A stretch of 64,000 bases of DNA from Microbulbifer litoralis. Its GTDB lineage: Bacteria; Pseudomonadota; Gammaproteobacteria; Pseudomonadales; Cellvibrionaceae. The stretch is from the NCBI RefSeq assembly GCF_023634065.1, contig NZ_JALKCV010000002.1:434001-498000 (forward strand), written 5' to 3'. Shown one piece after another: positions 36,682 to 45,703 of the stretch; position 1 is the first letter of the stretch; every line of letters begins with the position of its first letter. The notes under the pieces were generated by a model. It was given only the letters and a program-made list of their open reading frames with translations. It was not told the origin of the DNA and did not search any database. The position numbers and the translations under genes are program-made.

Positions 36682-38148
36682 TCATTTCCCCAACAAATAC
36701 TCCAGCAACAGCGGCACCGGCCGCCCGGTGGCGCCCTTGGCGGCGCCGGAGTTCCAGGCGCTGCCGGCGATATCCAGGTGTGCCCAGTCGTAGTCCCTGG
36801 TGAAGCGCGACAGGAAGCAGGCGGCGGTGACGGAACCGGCCTCGCGGCCGCCGATATTCTGCATGTCGGCGAAGTTGGAATCCAGCATGGGCTGGTATTC
36901 GTCCCACAGCGGCATGTGCCAGGCGCGGTCGCCGGCGCGCTCGCCGGCGGCGATCAGGGATTTGGCCAGCTTGTCCTTGTTGGCGTAGAGGCCGGTGGCG
37001 TGGCTGCCGAGGGCGATCACGCAGGCGCCGGTGAGGGTGGCGACGTCGATCACGGTGGCCGGCTTGAACTTGGCGGCGTAGGTGAGGGCGTCGCAGAGTA
37101 CCAGGCGGCCCTCGGCGTCGGTGTTGAGGATCTCGATGGTCTGGCCGGACATGGAGGTGACGATGTCACCGGGCTTGCTGGCGCGGCCGCTGGGCATATT
37201 CTCGGCGGCGGCCACCAGGCCCACCACGTTGATCGGCGCATCCATTTCCACCAGTGCGTTCATGACGCCGAAGACGCTGGCAGCGCCGCACATGTCGAAT
37301 TTCATTTCATCCATGGCCATACCGGGTTTGAGGCTGATGCCGCCGGTATCGAAGGTGATGCCCTTGCCCACCAGCACGACCGGTTTGTCCTTGGCCTTGC
37401 CGCCCTTGTACTGCATGGCAATCATCGCCGGCGGCTCGTCGCTGCCCTTGGAGACGCTCAGGAAGGCGCCCATGCCGAGAGACTGCATTTTTTTCTCGTC
37501 GAGCACGGTGGTGGTGAGATTTGTGTGTTTTTTCGCCAGTTCGCGCGCCTGTCCCGCCAGGTACTGGGGCGTGCAGATATTGCCGGGCAGGTTGCCCAGT
37601 TCGCGCGCGACGTTGCTGCCCAGCGCCTGGCCTTCACCGAACTCGACGCCGCGCTTGACCGCCGTGAGTTGTTTGCGGTCCGCCGCGTGCACGGTGAACT
37701 TCTTCAGCGGATTCGCCGTGGCTTCGCTCAGGCAGCGGGTGAACTTGTAGGTGGCGAGGCCGGCGGCCAGGGCCAGTTGCTGTGCCTGCCAGCGGTTGTC
37801 GGCGTCGGTGACTTCCACCTCGGTGAGGTAGCTGGTGGCGTCCTTGAAGCCTTTTACCGCCTCGGCACTGGCTTTGGCCATTTTGCGGAATTCGGCCTGG
37901 CTGAGCACGCCGTCATTGGCGCGCACCAGCAGCACGCGCTCCGCGGGGCCCTCGACCTGGTTGAGGAGCAGGGTGCTGCCGACTTTTCTGCCCAGGTCGC
38001 CGCGCTTGAGGATCTTGCCGATGGCGCCGCCACAGGCTTTGTCCAGCGCATCGCCGCTGTTGCTGAGGCGATTCTTGGCGTCTGCGGTGATGATGGCACA
38101 GGCGCTGCGCTGTTTGCTGATATCGGTGACCTTGGCAGTAAACTGCAT
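36682..38148 (-). CDS. pepA: Leucyl aminopeptidase (M17)
   Basis: A 488-residue cytosolic metallo-aminopeptidase. The C-terminal catalytic domain has all zinc and active-site motifs: VGKGITFDTGG, MKFDMCGAA and the family signature NTDAEGRL. The N-terminal domain is the usual macro-like fold. In relatives PepA also binds DNA as a regulator and in recombination. It is transcribed divergently from lptFG. Its 3' end abuts a tandem repeat but the C-terminus (LLLEYLLGK) looks complete. Confidence 0.96.
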   Translation of the reverse strand: MQFTAKVTDISKQRSACAIITADAKNRLSNSGDALDKACGGAIGKILKRGDLGRKVGSTLLLNQVEGPAERVLLVRANDGVLSQAEFRKMAKASAEAVKGFKDATSYLTEVEVTDADNRWQAQQLALAAGLATYKFTRCLSEATANPLKKFTVHAADRKQLTAVKRGVEFGEGQALGSNVARELGNLPGNICTPQYLAGQARELAKKHTNLTTTVLDEKKMQSLGMGAFLSVSKGSDEPPAMIAMQYKGGKAKDKPVVLVGKGITFDTGGISLKPGMAMDEMKFDMCGAASVFGVMNALVEMDAPINVVGLVAAAENMPSGRASKPGDIVTSMSGQTIEILNTDAEGRLVLCDALTYAAKFKPATVIDVATLTGACVIALGSHATGLYANKDKLAKSLIAAGERAGDRAWHMPLWDEYQPMLDSNFADMQNIGGREAGSVTAACFLSRFTRDYDWAHLDIAGSAWNSGAAKGATGRPVPLLLEYLLGK

Positions 38149-38432
38149 ATTTCCTTCCCTTATCTTGCAATTGGAACGACGAAATCAAATCGGCTTGTGG
38201 CCGAGACATCGAAGAGAATTTTCGCGATAATGCGCCGCACAAGTTTAACCCGACGGCTGCCGGATTGCTGTACCGGGAGCGCATCCGGGGAGATGAAAAT
38301 CCCCGCCGGGGGGCGCCGGAGTGTGCGGATGCGGGCCCGGTGCAGCGCAAATGGCCCGGCCCGGGCGGGAAACTTGCTCATTTTTGATCCAGAATTCACC
38401 ACACCGCAGTCACCAAGGAATTCGTTCATCCC

Positions 38433-39551
38433 GTGATTATTTTCCGCTATCTCTGCCGCGAGCTGCTTTACGCCACGCTGGCAGTCAGCGCTGTCCTGTT
38501 GCTGATGGTGATGAGCGGTCGCTTCGTGAAGTACCTGGCATCGGCCGCGGCCGGGGATCTCTCGGCCGGTATCCTTTTCCCGGTGATGGGTTACCGCCTG
38601 CCCGGTTTCCTGGAAGTGCTGCTGCCGATGGGCTTTTTCCTCGGCATCCTGCTCGCCTACGGGCGCTTCTACATCGAGAGCGAGATGACGGTGCTGCACG
38701 CCTGTGGTTTCAGCGAGCGGCGGCTGCTGGGTTACACCATGGTGCCGGCACTGCTGATGGCGCTGGTGGTGGCGGCCATGAGTCTCTACTTCGCGCCCAC
38801 CGGCATCGAGCGCGCGTCCGGGCTGCTGACCGCCGACAAATCGCGCAACGAATTCGATCACCTGGTGCCGCGCAAGTTTGTGACCACCGAGGGTGGGCGC
38901 GCGGTCTACTACGCGGACTCGCTCAGCGATGACAAATCCACCATGCACGATGTGTTCCTGGCCGAGCTGGGGGCCTCCGGTGCGGATACCGAGAGCGATC
39001 GCCAGATCGTGATCGTGGCCAGCGAGGGGGTGCAGCAGGTAGACCCGGACACCGGGCTGCGCTACCTGGTGCTGCGGGACGGCTATCGCTACGAGGGTGT
39101 GCCGGGCCAGCGCGACTACCGCTTGATGGAGTTTTCCAGCTACGAACAACTGCTCGATGTGCCGTCGCTGCGGCGCAAGGAGAGCGACAGGATCGAATCC
39201 GCCTCCACCCTGGAGCTGATGCGCAGCGATGTGCGCGAGGAGCGCGCCAACCTGCACTGGCGCTTCAGCCTGCCGGTGCTGGTGCTGGTGGTGGCGGTAC
39301 TGGCGGTGCCGCTCAGCCGCACCAATCCGCGCCAGGGGCGCTATGTGAAGATGATCCCGGCGGTGCTGCTGTATATCGTCTACCTCTACAGCCTGATGTG
39401 GGTGCGCGGCGCCGTCGAGGACGGCAAGCTGCAGAATCCGGCCGCCATCTGGCTGGTGCACCCGCCGTTTCTGATCCTGGGACTGGTGCTGCTCGGCGGA
39501 CGCGGTTTCCGGCGCCGCCCCAGGCGGCCGACAGCGGGAGGTGGGCAGTGA
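38433..39551 (+). CDS. lptF: LPS export ABC transporter permease LptF
   Basis: A 372-residue inner-membrane permease of the LptB2FG complex that extracts lipopolysaccharide for transport to the outer membrane. It has three helices, a periplasmic beta-jellyroll domain (about 120-260), then three more helices. The start is a GTG (MIIFRYLCRELLYATLAV) with AAGGAA upstream. It overlaps lptG by 4 bases and is divergent from pepA, an order conserved in gammaproteobacteria. Confidence 0.95.
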   Translation: MIIFRYLCRELLYATLAVSAVLLLMVMSGRFVKYLASAAAGDLSAGILFPVMGYRLPGFLEVLLPMGFFLGILLAYGRFYIESEMTVLHACGFSERRLLGYTMVPALLMALVVAAMSLYFAPTGIERASGLLTADKSRNEFDHLVPRKFVTTEGGRAVYYADSLSDDKSTMHDVFLAELGASGADTESDRQIVIVASEGVQQVDPDTGLRYLVLRDGYRYEGVPGQRDYRLMEFSSYEQLLDVPSLRRKESDRIESASTLELMRSDVREERANLHWRFSLPVLVLVVAVLAVPLSRTNPRQGRYVKMIPAVLLYIVYLYSLMWVRGAVEDGKLQNPAAIWLVHPPFLILGLVLLGGRGFRRRPRRPTAGGGQ

Positions 39552-40609
39552 ACAAGCTCGATCGTTACATCGGTCGCTCGGTGGCCTCGGCCATTGTCGC
39601 GGTGCTGCTGGTGATTCTCGGCCTGGACCTGATCTTCGCCTATATCGACGAGATGGGTGACCTGAGCGAGAGCTACCGGGCGGCGGATATCCTGCGCTAC
39701 CTGCTGTGGACACTGCCGGCCGGCGTGTACGAGTACCTGGGTTTCGCCGCCCTGGTCGGGTGCCTGATCGGCCTGGGGACGCTGGCCAGCACCAGCGAGC
39801 TGACGGTGATGCGCGCGGCGGGCATGTCGGTGGCACGTATCACCTGGTCGGTGATGAAACCGGTGCTGCTGATCATCTTCCTGGGTCTGGCACTGGCGGA
39901 GTTCGTCATCCCCCATACCAGCCAGTCGGCGGAAAAATTCAAGGCGATGGCGACCGGTGAGCTGGAGGGTGCCGGCCTCGACCAGGGGCTGTGGATGACC
40001 GAAGGGGGTGAGTTTGTGCACTTCAATGCGGCCCTGCCCGGCGGTGAGCTGTTCGGGGTCACCCGCTACCGTTTCGGTGAACAGCGCAACCTGGAGCGGG
40101 TGGTCTTTTCCGAGCGCGGCGTGTTTGACGGTGGCCGGTGGCTGCTGCAGAACAACCGCGCCACCACCTTCACCGAGGAGCGTGCCAGCAGCGGGGTGGA
40201 GTCGCGCAGTATCTGGGAGACGGATATCTCCCCGAATCTCTTCTCGCTGGTGGTCCCCCTGCCGTCGGACCTGTCGCCGCGCAATCTCTGGGCCTACGGC
40301 AAGTTTCTCGATACCAAGGGGCAGGACTCCAGCCGCTACTGGCTGCAGTTCTGGAAGAAGGTGCTGCAGCCGTTGACCATCGCCAGCCTGGTGATGGTTG
40401 CCATCTCCTTCATCTTCGGCCCGCTGCGGGAAGTGACCACCGGCCTGCGCGTCTTTACCGGCGTCATCGTCGGTATCGTCTTCCAGACGGTCCAGGACAT
40501 GCTCGGCCCCAGCTCTGTGGTTTTCGGCTTTCCGCCGCTGATCGCGGTGCTGCTGCCTGTGGTGATGTGTTTCGGGCTGGGATGGGTGCTGCTGAAAAGG
40601 GCGCGTTAG
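39548..40609 (+). CDS. lptG: LPS export ABC transporter permease LptG
   Basis: A 353-residue partner permease of LptF with the same 3+3 helix layout and a periplasmic jellyroll. The GTG at 39548 lies in the overlap GTGA with the lptF stop and is preceded by GGGAGG. It begins VNKLDRYIGRSV, matching the standard NKLDRYIG start of LptG. A longer frame upstream is out of phase with lptF and is not used. Confidence 0.95.
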   Translation: MNKLDRYIGRSVASAIVAVLLVILGLDLIFAYIDEMGDLSESYRAADILRYLLWTLPAGVYEYLGFAALVGCLIGLGTLASTSELTVMRAAGMSVARITWSVMKPVLLIIFLGLALAEFVIPHTSQSAEKFKAMATGELEGAGLDQGLWMTEGGEFVHFNAALPGGELFGVTRYRFGEQRNLERVVFSERGVFDGGRWLLQNNRATTFTEERASSGVESRSIWETDISPNLFSLVVPLPSDLSPRNLWAYGKFLDTKGQDSSRYWLQFWKKVLQPLTIASLVMVAISFIFGPLREVTTGLRVFTGVIVGIVFQTVQDMLGPSSVVFGFPPLIAVLLPVVMCFGLGWVLLKRAR

Positions 40610-40653
40610 CGGCCGGGAACAGGTCGAGCGCGGCGCCCCTTGCCGTTTTCTGG

Positions 40654-41148
40654 CTATTTTTTCGGCAGCAGTCGCACCTGCGATCCCGACACCAGGTCGT
40701 GCCAGCTGGCGCGGTCGGTGCGGGTCAGGCCCCAGAAGTAGCCGGCGCCGAAGCAGGCCAGCGAAACCGGGGCCGCCAGGATGCGCAGGGCGCATTGGCG
40801 CCAGCTGAGCTGTACGCCGTCGGGCGAGGCCAGCAGCAGCCGCCAGGCGCGCATACCGATGGTCTGCCCGGCGGCGCGCCAGGACCAGGTAAAGTAACCC
40901 GCGATCACCGCCAGCGCCCCCAACTGGAACAGCGGCCCGCTGACGCAGGGGTTGTAGTCCAGCTCTTCCGGCTGGCAGTTCAGGCCCACCACCGCCGAGG
41001 CCACCAGCATGGCCACGAAGCCGTACACCATCAGCAGGCCCATCAGGATCAGGCTGTCGTAGACCAGCGCCGCCAGGCGACGGCCGACACCGGCGAAGGG
41101 CAGCCCGGTAAAGGTGGAGGCAGCAGGGGATGAATTGGATTGGCTCAC
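40654..41148 (-). CDS. RDD family membrane protein
   Basis: A 164-residue inner-membrane protein with three to four hydrophobic segments. The name-giving motif appears as GVGRRLAALVYDSLIL (Arg...Asp in helix 1), and the second conserved region is QTIGMRAWRLLL. GTG 41148 is chosen because GGCGGAG precedes it; the TTG further upstream lacks a site. RDD proteins have no settled role, with sodium/proton exchange proposed for some. It converges on lptG with 44 bases between the stops. Confidence 0.82.
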   Translation of the reverse strand: MSQSNSSPAASTFTGLPFAGVGRRLAALVYDSLILMGLLMVYGFVAMLVASAVVGLNCQPEELDYNPCVSGPLFQLGALAVIAGYFTWSWRAAGQTIGMRAWRLLLASPDGVQLSWRQCALRILAAPVSLACFGAGYFWGLTRTDRASWHDLVSGSQVRLLPKK

Positions 41149-41202
41149 GGCAATCTCCGCCAGGGGAATTGGCGGAGATTCTAACAAAAGCCGCGGGGCG
41201 GT

Positions 41203-41691
41203 TCAGAATTCGTATTCAAACGAGAATTTGAATTTCTCTCCCGACAGGCGCATGTCGTAGTCGAACGACTTGCCGATCTTGCCCTTGCCGGTGGCGTAGC
41301 GCATCAGGGCATTGCTCTTCGAGCGCTTGTGCTGCTCGCGGTAGGTCTTCCAGCCCATCTTCAGGATTTCGTTCAGCGCCTTGCCGCCCGTGGTAGGCTC
41401 GAACTCGCTCGGGTGCGTGTGCATCTGCAACCACTGGTAGTTCAGGCGGCGCTGAACCGATCCCATGGAGTTGTTGCGCAGGTTGTCCGCCGCCTCGTAG
41501 AGGGCGGCGTTGTCCATGCCGAAGGCGCTGTCGACGAAGAAGGCGTTGTCGGCCTCGAGATTCAGGGCGCTGCTGGAGTCGGGGATGAACAGGTCGTCGG
41601 CGAGGCAACTGCCGGAAATGGGCAATACGAGGAGGGTAAACACAACAGACAGGTGTTTGCTGGGACGGAAACGATAACTACAGAGTTCCAT
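41203..41691 (-). CDS. Small exported protein of unknown function
   Basis: A 162-residue protein with an N-terminal signal peptide (hydrophobic VVFTLLVLPISGSCLA, cleavage near residue 31). The mature part is small and charged, with a helical middle (NAALYEAADNLRNN) and a C-terminus that alternates charged and aromatic residues (DYDMRLSGEKFKFSFEYEF), suggesting beta strands such as a periplasmic or outer-membrane protein. I do not recognise the family. It lies 54 bases upstream of the RDD gene on the same strand and may share its transcript. Confidence 0.7.
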   Translation of the reverse strand: MELCSYRFRPSKHLSVVFTLLVLPISGSCLADDLFIPDSSSALNLEADNAFFVDSAFGMDNAALYEAADNLRNNSMGSVQRRLNYQWLQMHTHPSEFEPTTGGKALNEILKMGWKTYREQHKRSKSNALMRYATGKGKIGKSFDYDMRLSGEKFKFSFEYEF

Positions 41692-41851
41692 TGGATCTAC
41701 CCCGGGTGTCTACTTCTTTGACCGAACGATCGCTTGGCAACCGTTGAATTTATTATGGTTCACCCTCTAGTGACTTGTTGTATCTCACAGGTCTGTCGCA
41801 CTTGGCAACCTGAATTTGTGGACATTTGGCGAAAGCCGGTCAATTGTCTGC

Positions 41852-41878
41852 AGCCCGCATCAGCTCTGGGCTTTTTTA
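41852..41878 (+). terminator. Orphan terminator-like hairpin
   Basis: A short stem AGCCC (41852-41856) and GGGCT (41868-41872) with an 11-base loop is followed by six T. There is no plus-strand gene just upstream: lptG ended 1.2 kb earlier with two minus-strand genes between. Either it ends a small RNA or it is a chance structure. Confidence 0.4.
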
Positions 41879-42124
41879 TTGTTGTCGATCTCCGTTCGGC
41901 GGTGTGCTGGCGAACGCCAAAGTTTTTTATAGCCGCGGGCAGGCGCGGATTCCCCTGTAATGACAACTTGATCTAGTCCGCTTGATGATCCGACATTAAC
42001 GGAAGGATGGACTTTGCGGTCATTATTCCCTGTGTGTATTTGTGCCAGACGGCTTATATTTGAAAGTTTCCGACGCCAGCCGCTGTGGTAGCGCGCCCGC
42101 TTTCGGAACTCGCTCTCCGACATT

Positions 42125-42145
42125 TGTTGACAGCGCTGTCTTTTT
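42125..42145 (+). promoter_or_regulatory. Operator-like box of the GH20 gene
   Basis: The core GACAGCGCTGTC (42129-42140) is a perfect 12-base palindrome and the preceding TTGACA (42127-42132) is a consensus -35. The box matches the one at the chitinase gene in 18 of 21 bases and in the same orientation. It lies 44 bases before the GH20 start codon, a position suited to repression. Confidence 0.6.
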
Positions 42146-42188
42146 CGCTAAGGTGGCGGAGACTGACAAAGACAATAAGAGCCCGCCC

Positions 42189-44909
42189 ATGATCCGTATC
42201 CCCGTTCTGGCCACCATTGCCCTCAGCGCCCTGCTGTGCGCCTGTAGCGACCCGCAGTCCGGCAGCGGAGAAGCCGCGGACAAAACGGCCGCTGCGGCTG
42301 AGCGTATCGCGCGCCATTTCTCCATTTCCCAGGAAGTGCTCAGCAACTTCCAGGGCGTCGACCGGGCGCTGCGCGCCGAATGCAAGCGCGCCGGTGGCGG
42401 CGGGGCCATCTGCTCCAGCTACCGGATTTCCCTGACCAACGAGGGGCCGGCGATCGCCGCCGGCGAGCGGGACTGGACCCTCTATTTCCACAGCGTGCGC
42501 CGCACCTTCCGCCTGTTGAACCGGGACGATTTCGACCTGCAGCGGGTGCAGGGCGACCTGCACCGCCTGGCACCGAACGACCGTTTCACCGGTATCGGTG
42601 CCGGCGAGACGCTGGAGCTGGATCTGCTGGCCGAGAACTGGTTCCAGTTCGAGTCCGACTTCATGCCGCGCCTGTTTGTGGTGGACGCCGTGGGTGAGGC
42701 CCATGTCATCGAATCCACCGATACCGACAGCCTAGCCGGGCTGGTAAAACCCATCGGTACCAACGACCCGGACAACTGGAAGCGCACCGCCGACGACGCC
42801 AATGTACTGGCCACTGCCGCCAGCCGCTACGCCGACTTCAGTGCCCACGGGCCCTTCGATGGCGACGATTGGCGCGCGCGCATTATTCCGCAGCCGCTGC
42901 AGAGCGAAACCACCGGCGAGCCGGTGCTGCTGGAGACCGGTATCGCCGTCGATGCCGGCCCGCTCGACAGCCGCAGCCTGCACGCCTTCCGCCAGCGCCT
43001 GGAGCGGCTGCAACTGGCGCCGGTCGGCCCCGGTGCCTACGCGGTGACGGTCCGGATCGACGCCGATGGCTTTGACGGGGACACCGCGGGTGCCTATCGG
43101 CTGGAGACCGGCGAGCGCAGTGCGACCATCGTCGGCGCCGACCAGGCCGGTGCTTTCTACGGCCTGCAATCGCTGCTGGCACTGGTGGATATCGACAGCC
43201 GCACGCTGGCACAGGTGACCATTGAAGACGCGCCGCGCTTCGATCACCGCGGCCTGTTCCTGGACGTGGGGCGCAATTTCCACAGCAAGGCGCTGGTGCT
43301 GAAGCTGCTGGACCAGATGGCCGCCTACAAGCTCAACCGTTTCCATTTTCACCTGTCCGACGACGAGGGCTGGCGCCTGGAAATTCCCGGCCTGCCGGAA
43401 CTGACCGAGGTAGGCAGCCGGCGCTGTTTCGACCTGGATGAAAACCGCTGCCTGCTGCCGCAACTGGGCTCCGGCCCCGATACCAACAACAACGGCAGCG
43501 GCCATTTCAGCGTCGATGACTATATCGAGATCGTCCGCTATGCCGCCGCGCGCCATATCGAGGTGGTGCCGGAATTCGATATGCCGGCCCACGCCCGCGC
43601 CGCCGTGGTATCCATGGAGGCCCGCTATCGCAGGCTGAAAGACCGGGCGCCGCAGAAAGCGGAGGAATACCGCCTGATTGATCCGCAGGACGATACCCGC
43701 TATCTGTCCGTGCAGTACTACGACGACAGCTATATCAACCCCTGTATCGATTCCACCTACCGCTTTGTCGGCAAGGTGATCGACGAGGTCAAGGCGATGC
43801 ACGCAGCCGCCGGCCAGCCTCTGGCCACCTGGCACTTCGGCGGCGACGAGGCAGTCAATATCCTCGCCGGCGGCGCTTTCGAGGCGGCGCCGGGCGACGA
43901 CCCGGACAAGGGCGATGTGCCGGCAGCGGCGCGCAAACACCCCTGGAGCAACTCGCCCCGCTGCGAAGAACTGATCGCCGCCGGCGAAGTGGACTCCATC
44001 GATGAACTGGGTGAGTACTACGCCAGGCGCGTCAGCGGGCTGGTGGACGCCGCCGGTATCCCCACCATGGCCGCCTGGAACGACGGCGTGAAGGCGATCG
44101 ACAACGCCGCCGGGGAACTGGCCACGGAGCACAACTACGTCAACTCCTGGGCGCCGCTGTTCTGGGGCGGTGGCGACGAGAGCCGGCATTTTGCCGAGGC
44201 CGGTTTCGACCTGGTGCAGTCCCACTCGGACTTTCTCTACTTCGACATGCCCTACGAGGTGGATCCGCGGGAGAGCGGCTACTACTGGGCCTCGCGCTAT
44301 ATCGATACCGCGAAAACCTTCAGCTACGCCCCGCTGAACACGGCGCAGCTGGCCGAAGTTTCCACCGACCGCGACGGCAATGCCTGGTCTGCGGCGTCGG
44401 CCGGGCCAGCGCTGGCCGAGCGGGTCCGGGGTATCCAGGGGCAACTGTGGAGCGAAGTGGTGCGCACCGACGCCCGCGTGGAGTACCAGATATTCCCGCG
44501 GCTGCTGGCGCTGGCCGAACGTGCCTGGCACCGGGCCGGCTGGGAGCTGCCGCCGGTGAAAGGGCAGAAATTCTCCGCCGACACCGATGCCGTGGACAAA
44601 GCCGCGCTGGCGGCGGACTGGAAGGGCTTCGCCGCTGCGCTGGGTCGCAAGGAACTGCGCAAGCTGGATCTCGGCGGTGTCGGTTACCGCATCCCGGTGC
44701 CCGGTGCCGCAGTGCGCGGCGATGCGCTGAAAACGGCCATGCCGTACCCGGGGCTGGCGCTGGAATACTTTGACGGCGACGCCTGGCAACCGCTGGTCGG
44801 GGACACCCCAGCGGGGTCCGTACAGGCAGTGCGCGCCCGCAGTGCCGACGGCGCGCGCGCCGGCCGCGCGGTGACATTGGCGCGCTCGACGGAGGCGGCG
44901 CGGCGCTGA
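42189..44909 (+). CDS. Beta-N-acetylhexosaminidase (GH20), lipoprotein
   Basis: A 906-residue enzyme that releases GlcNAc from chito-oligosaccharides. ATG 42189 opens a lipoprotein signal (ALLCACSD). Domains in order: an N-terminal chitobiase-type carbohydrate-binding domain (about 40-180, with WTLYFHSVRR and WFQFESDFMPRLFVV); a GH20b domain (about 215-345); the catalytic barrel (about 350-750) beginning DHRGLFLDVGRNFHS with HFHLSDDEGWRLEI; and the catalytic Asp553-Glu554 pair in WHFGGDEAVNI; and a C-terminal beta domain. All catalytic residues are present. It probably works in the periplasm or on the outer membrane on products of the secreted chitinase. The upstream box shared with the chitinase gene suggests common control. 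Confidence 0.94.
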   Translation: MIRIPVLATIALSALLCACSDPQSGSGEAADKTAAAAERIARHFSISQEVLSNFQGVDRALRAECKRAGGGGAICSSYRISLTNEGPAIAAGERDWTLYFHSVRRTFRLLNRDDFDLQRVQGDLHRLAPNDRFTGIGAGETLELDLLAENWFQFESDFMPRLFVVDAVGEAHVIESTDTDSLAGLVKPIGTNDPDNWKRTADDANVLATAASRYADFSAHGPFDGDDWRARIIPQPLQSETTGEPVLLETGIAVDAGPLDSRSLHAFRQRLERLQLAPVGPGAYAVTVRIDADGFDGDTAGAYRLETGERSATIVGADQAGAFYGLQSLLALVDIDSRTLAQVTIEDAPRFDHRGLFLDVGRNFHSKALVLKLLDQMAAYKLNRFHFHLSDDEGWRLEIPGLPELTEVGSRRCFDLDENRCLLPQLGSGPDTNNNGSGHFSVDDYIEIVRYAAARHIEVVPEFDMPAHARAAVVSMEARYRRLKDRAPQKAEEYRLIDPQDDTRYLSVQYYDDSYINPCIDSTYRFVGKVIDEVKAMHAAAGQPLATWHFGGDEAVNILAGGAFEAAPGDDPDKGDVPAAARKHPWSNSPRCEELIAAGEVDSIDELGEYYARRVSGLVDAAGIPTMAAWNDGVKAIDNAAGELATEHNYVNSWAPLFWGGGDESRHFAEAGFDLVQSHSDFLYFDMPYEVDPRESGYYWASRYIDTAKTFSYAPLNTAQLAEVSTDRDGNAWSAASAGPALAERVRGIQGQLWSEVVRTDARVEYQIFPRLLALAERAWHRAGWELPPVKGQKFSADTDAVDKAALAADWKGFAAALGRKELRKLDLGGVGYRIPVPGAAVRGDALKTAMPYPGLALEYFDGDAWQPLVGDTPAGSVQAVRARSADGARAGRAVTLARSTEAARR

Positions 44910-44931
44910 CCGCCGCCGGGAAACGCACGGG

Positions 44932-45618
44932 TTATCGCGGGCTGCCGCACAGGATCAGGGAGGCGGGCCGTCCGCTTTCCGGGTGCAGTGGCTCCCGCAA
45001 TTCCACCACCGGCAGGCCGCTGCGCGCGAACAGTTCCACCCAACTGCCCAGCGTGCGGAAGTACCAGGGTGCCGGCTCGCTGAATTCGCCGCCGAGCCCG
45101 GCCCAGCTGCCCGGTCGCCAGCCGTCCCGGTAGTCCCCCTCGCCACACGCCTCCAGCGGGTGCAGTGTCTGTACCAGGAGGTGTCCGCCCGGATTCAACA
45201 GGCCGGGCGCTGCGGCAAACAGCCGTTCGACGGTTTCCTTCCCCAGCAGCGAGAAGTTGCATACCAGCAGATCGAAGCGCCGGGACAGCGCTCCGCCGGC
45301 GAGGGCCTCGTAGCTGAGTCGGCGGTATGCCTCTCCGGGCCCCGCGCGCCGCTGCGCCGCCTGCACCAGTTCCGGCACAGCATCCACACCCAGCACCTCC
45401 ATGCCGCAGCCGGCCAGTATCCGTGACAGCCAGCCCTCGCCGCAGCCGACGTCCAGCAGTGTGGCCGGATTCTGCGCCCGCGCGGCGGCTACAATTGCAG
45501 CGTCGGTAACCAGCCTTCGGCTGGCGATGGAGGCGCTGTCGATGGCGCGGACCCAGGGCGCTGCGTTGCGGTGCCAGCTTTGCAGGATTTTTCTGTCGCT
45601 GAATTCGGAATCGCTCAT
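44932..45618 (-). CDS. Class I SAM-dependent methyltransferase
   Basis: A 228-residue methyltransferase. The SAM site is visible as LLDVGCGEGWLSRIL, followed by VLGVDAVPELVQAA (motif with the ribose-binding Asp) and the post-motif FDLLVCNFSLLG. The substrate is unknown; the absence of further domains suggests a small molecule. It converges on the GH20 gene with 22 bases between the stops, and is divergent from the GMC oxidoreductase. Confidence 0.85.
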   Translation of the reverse strand: MSDSEFSDRKILQSWHRNAAPWVRAIDSASIASRRLVTDAAIVAAARAQNPATLLDVGCGEGWLSRILAGCGMEVLGVDAVPELVQAAQRRAGPGEAYRRLSYEALAGGALSRRFDLLVCNFSLLGKETVERLFAAAPGLLNPGGHLLVQTLHPLEACGEGDYRDGWRPGSWAGLGGEFSEPAPWYFRTLGSWVELFARSGLPVVELREPLHPESGRPASLILCGSPR

Positions 45619-45703
45619 GGTTTGTGCGTCTCGCTGTCTGTGCCCGCGGAGCCTGTGAGTGTACCGTCTGGGCGATTGAGAAAAGAGAAGAAGAGATAAC
45701 GCT

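Larger units (their letters stand above)
41692..42188. other. 497-base AT-richer intergenic region upstream of the GH20 gene
   Basis: No gene is supported. It contains a near-direct repeat (CTTGGCAACC followed by TGAATTT, at 41733 and 41801), an orphan terminator-like hairpin on the plus strand (41852-41878) and the palindromic box of the GH20 promoter. The only open frames are short, lack ribosome sites and have unlikely compositions. Confidence 0.55.

Noticed and set aside
41734-42123. Short frames in the gap before the GH20 gene
   Set aside because: Composition is unlike proteins and they lack ribosome sites; better explained as noncoding DNA.
42732-44789. 685-codon minus-strand open frame
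   Set aside because: Antisense to the GH20 hexosaminidase.
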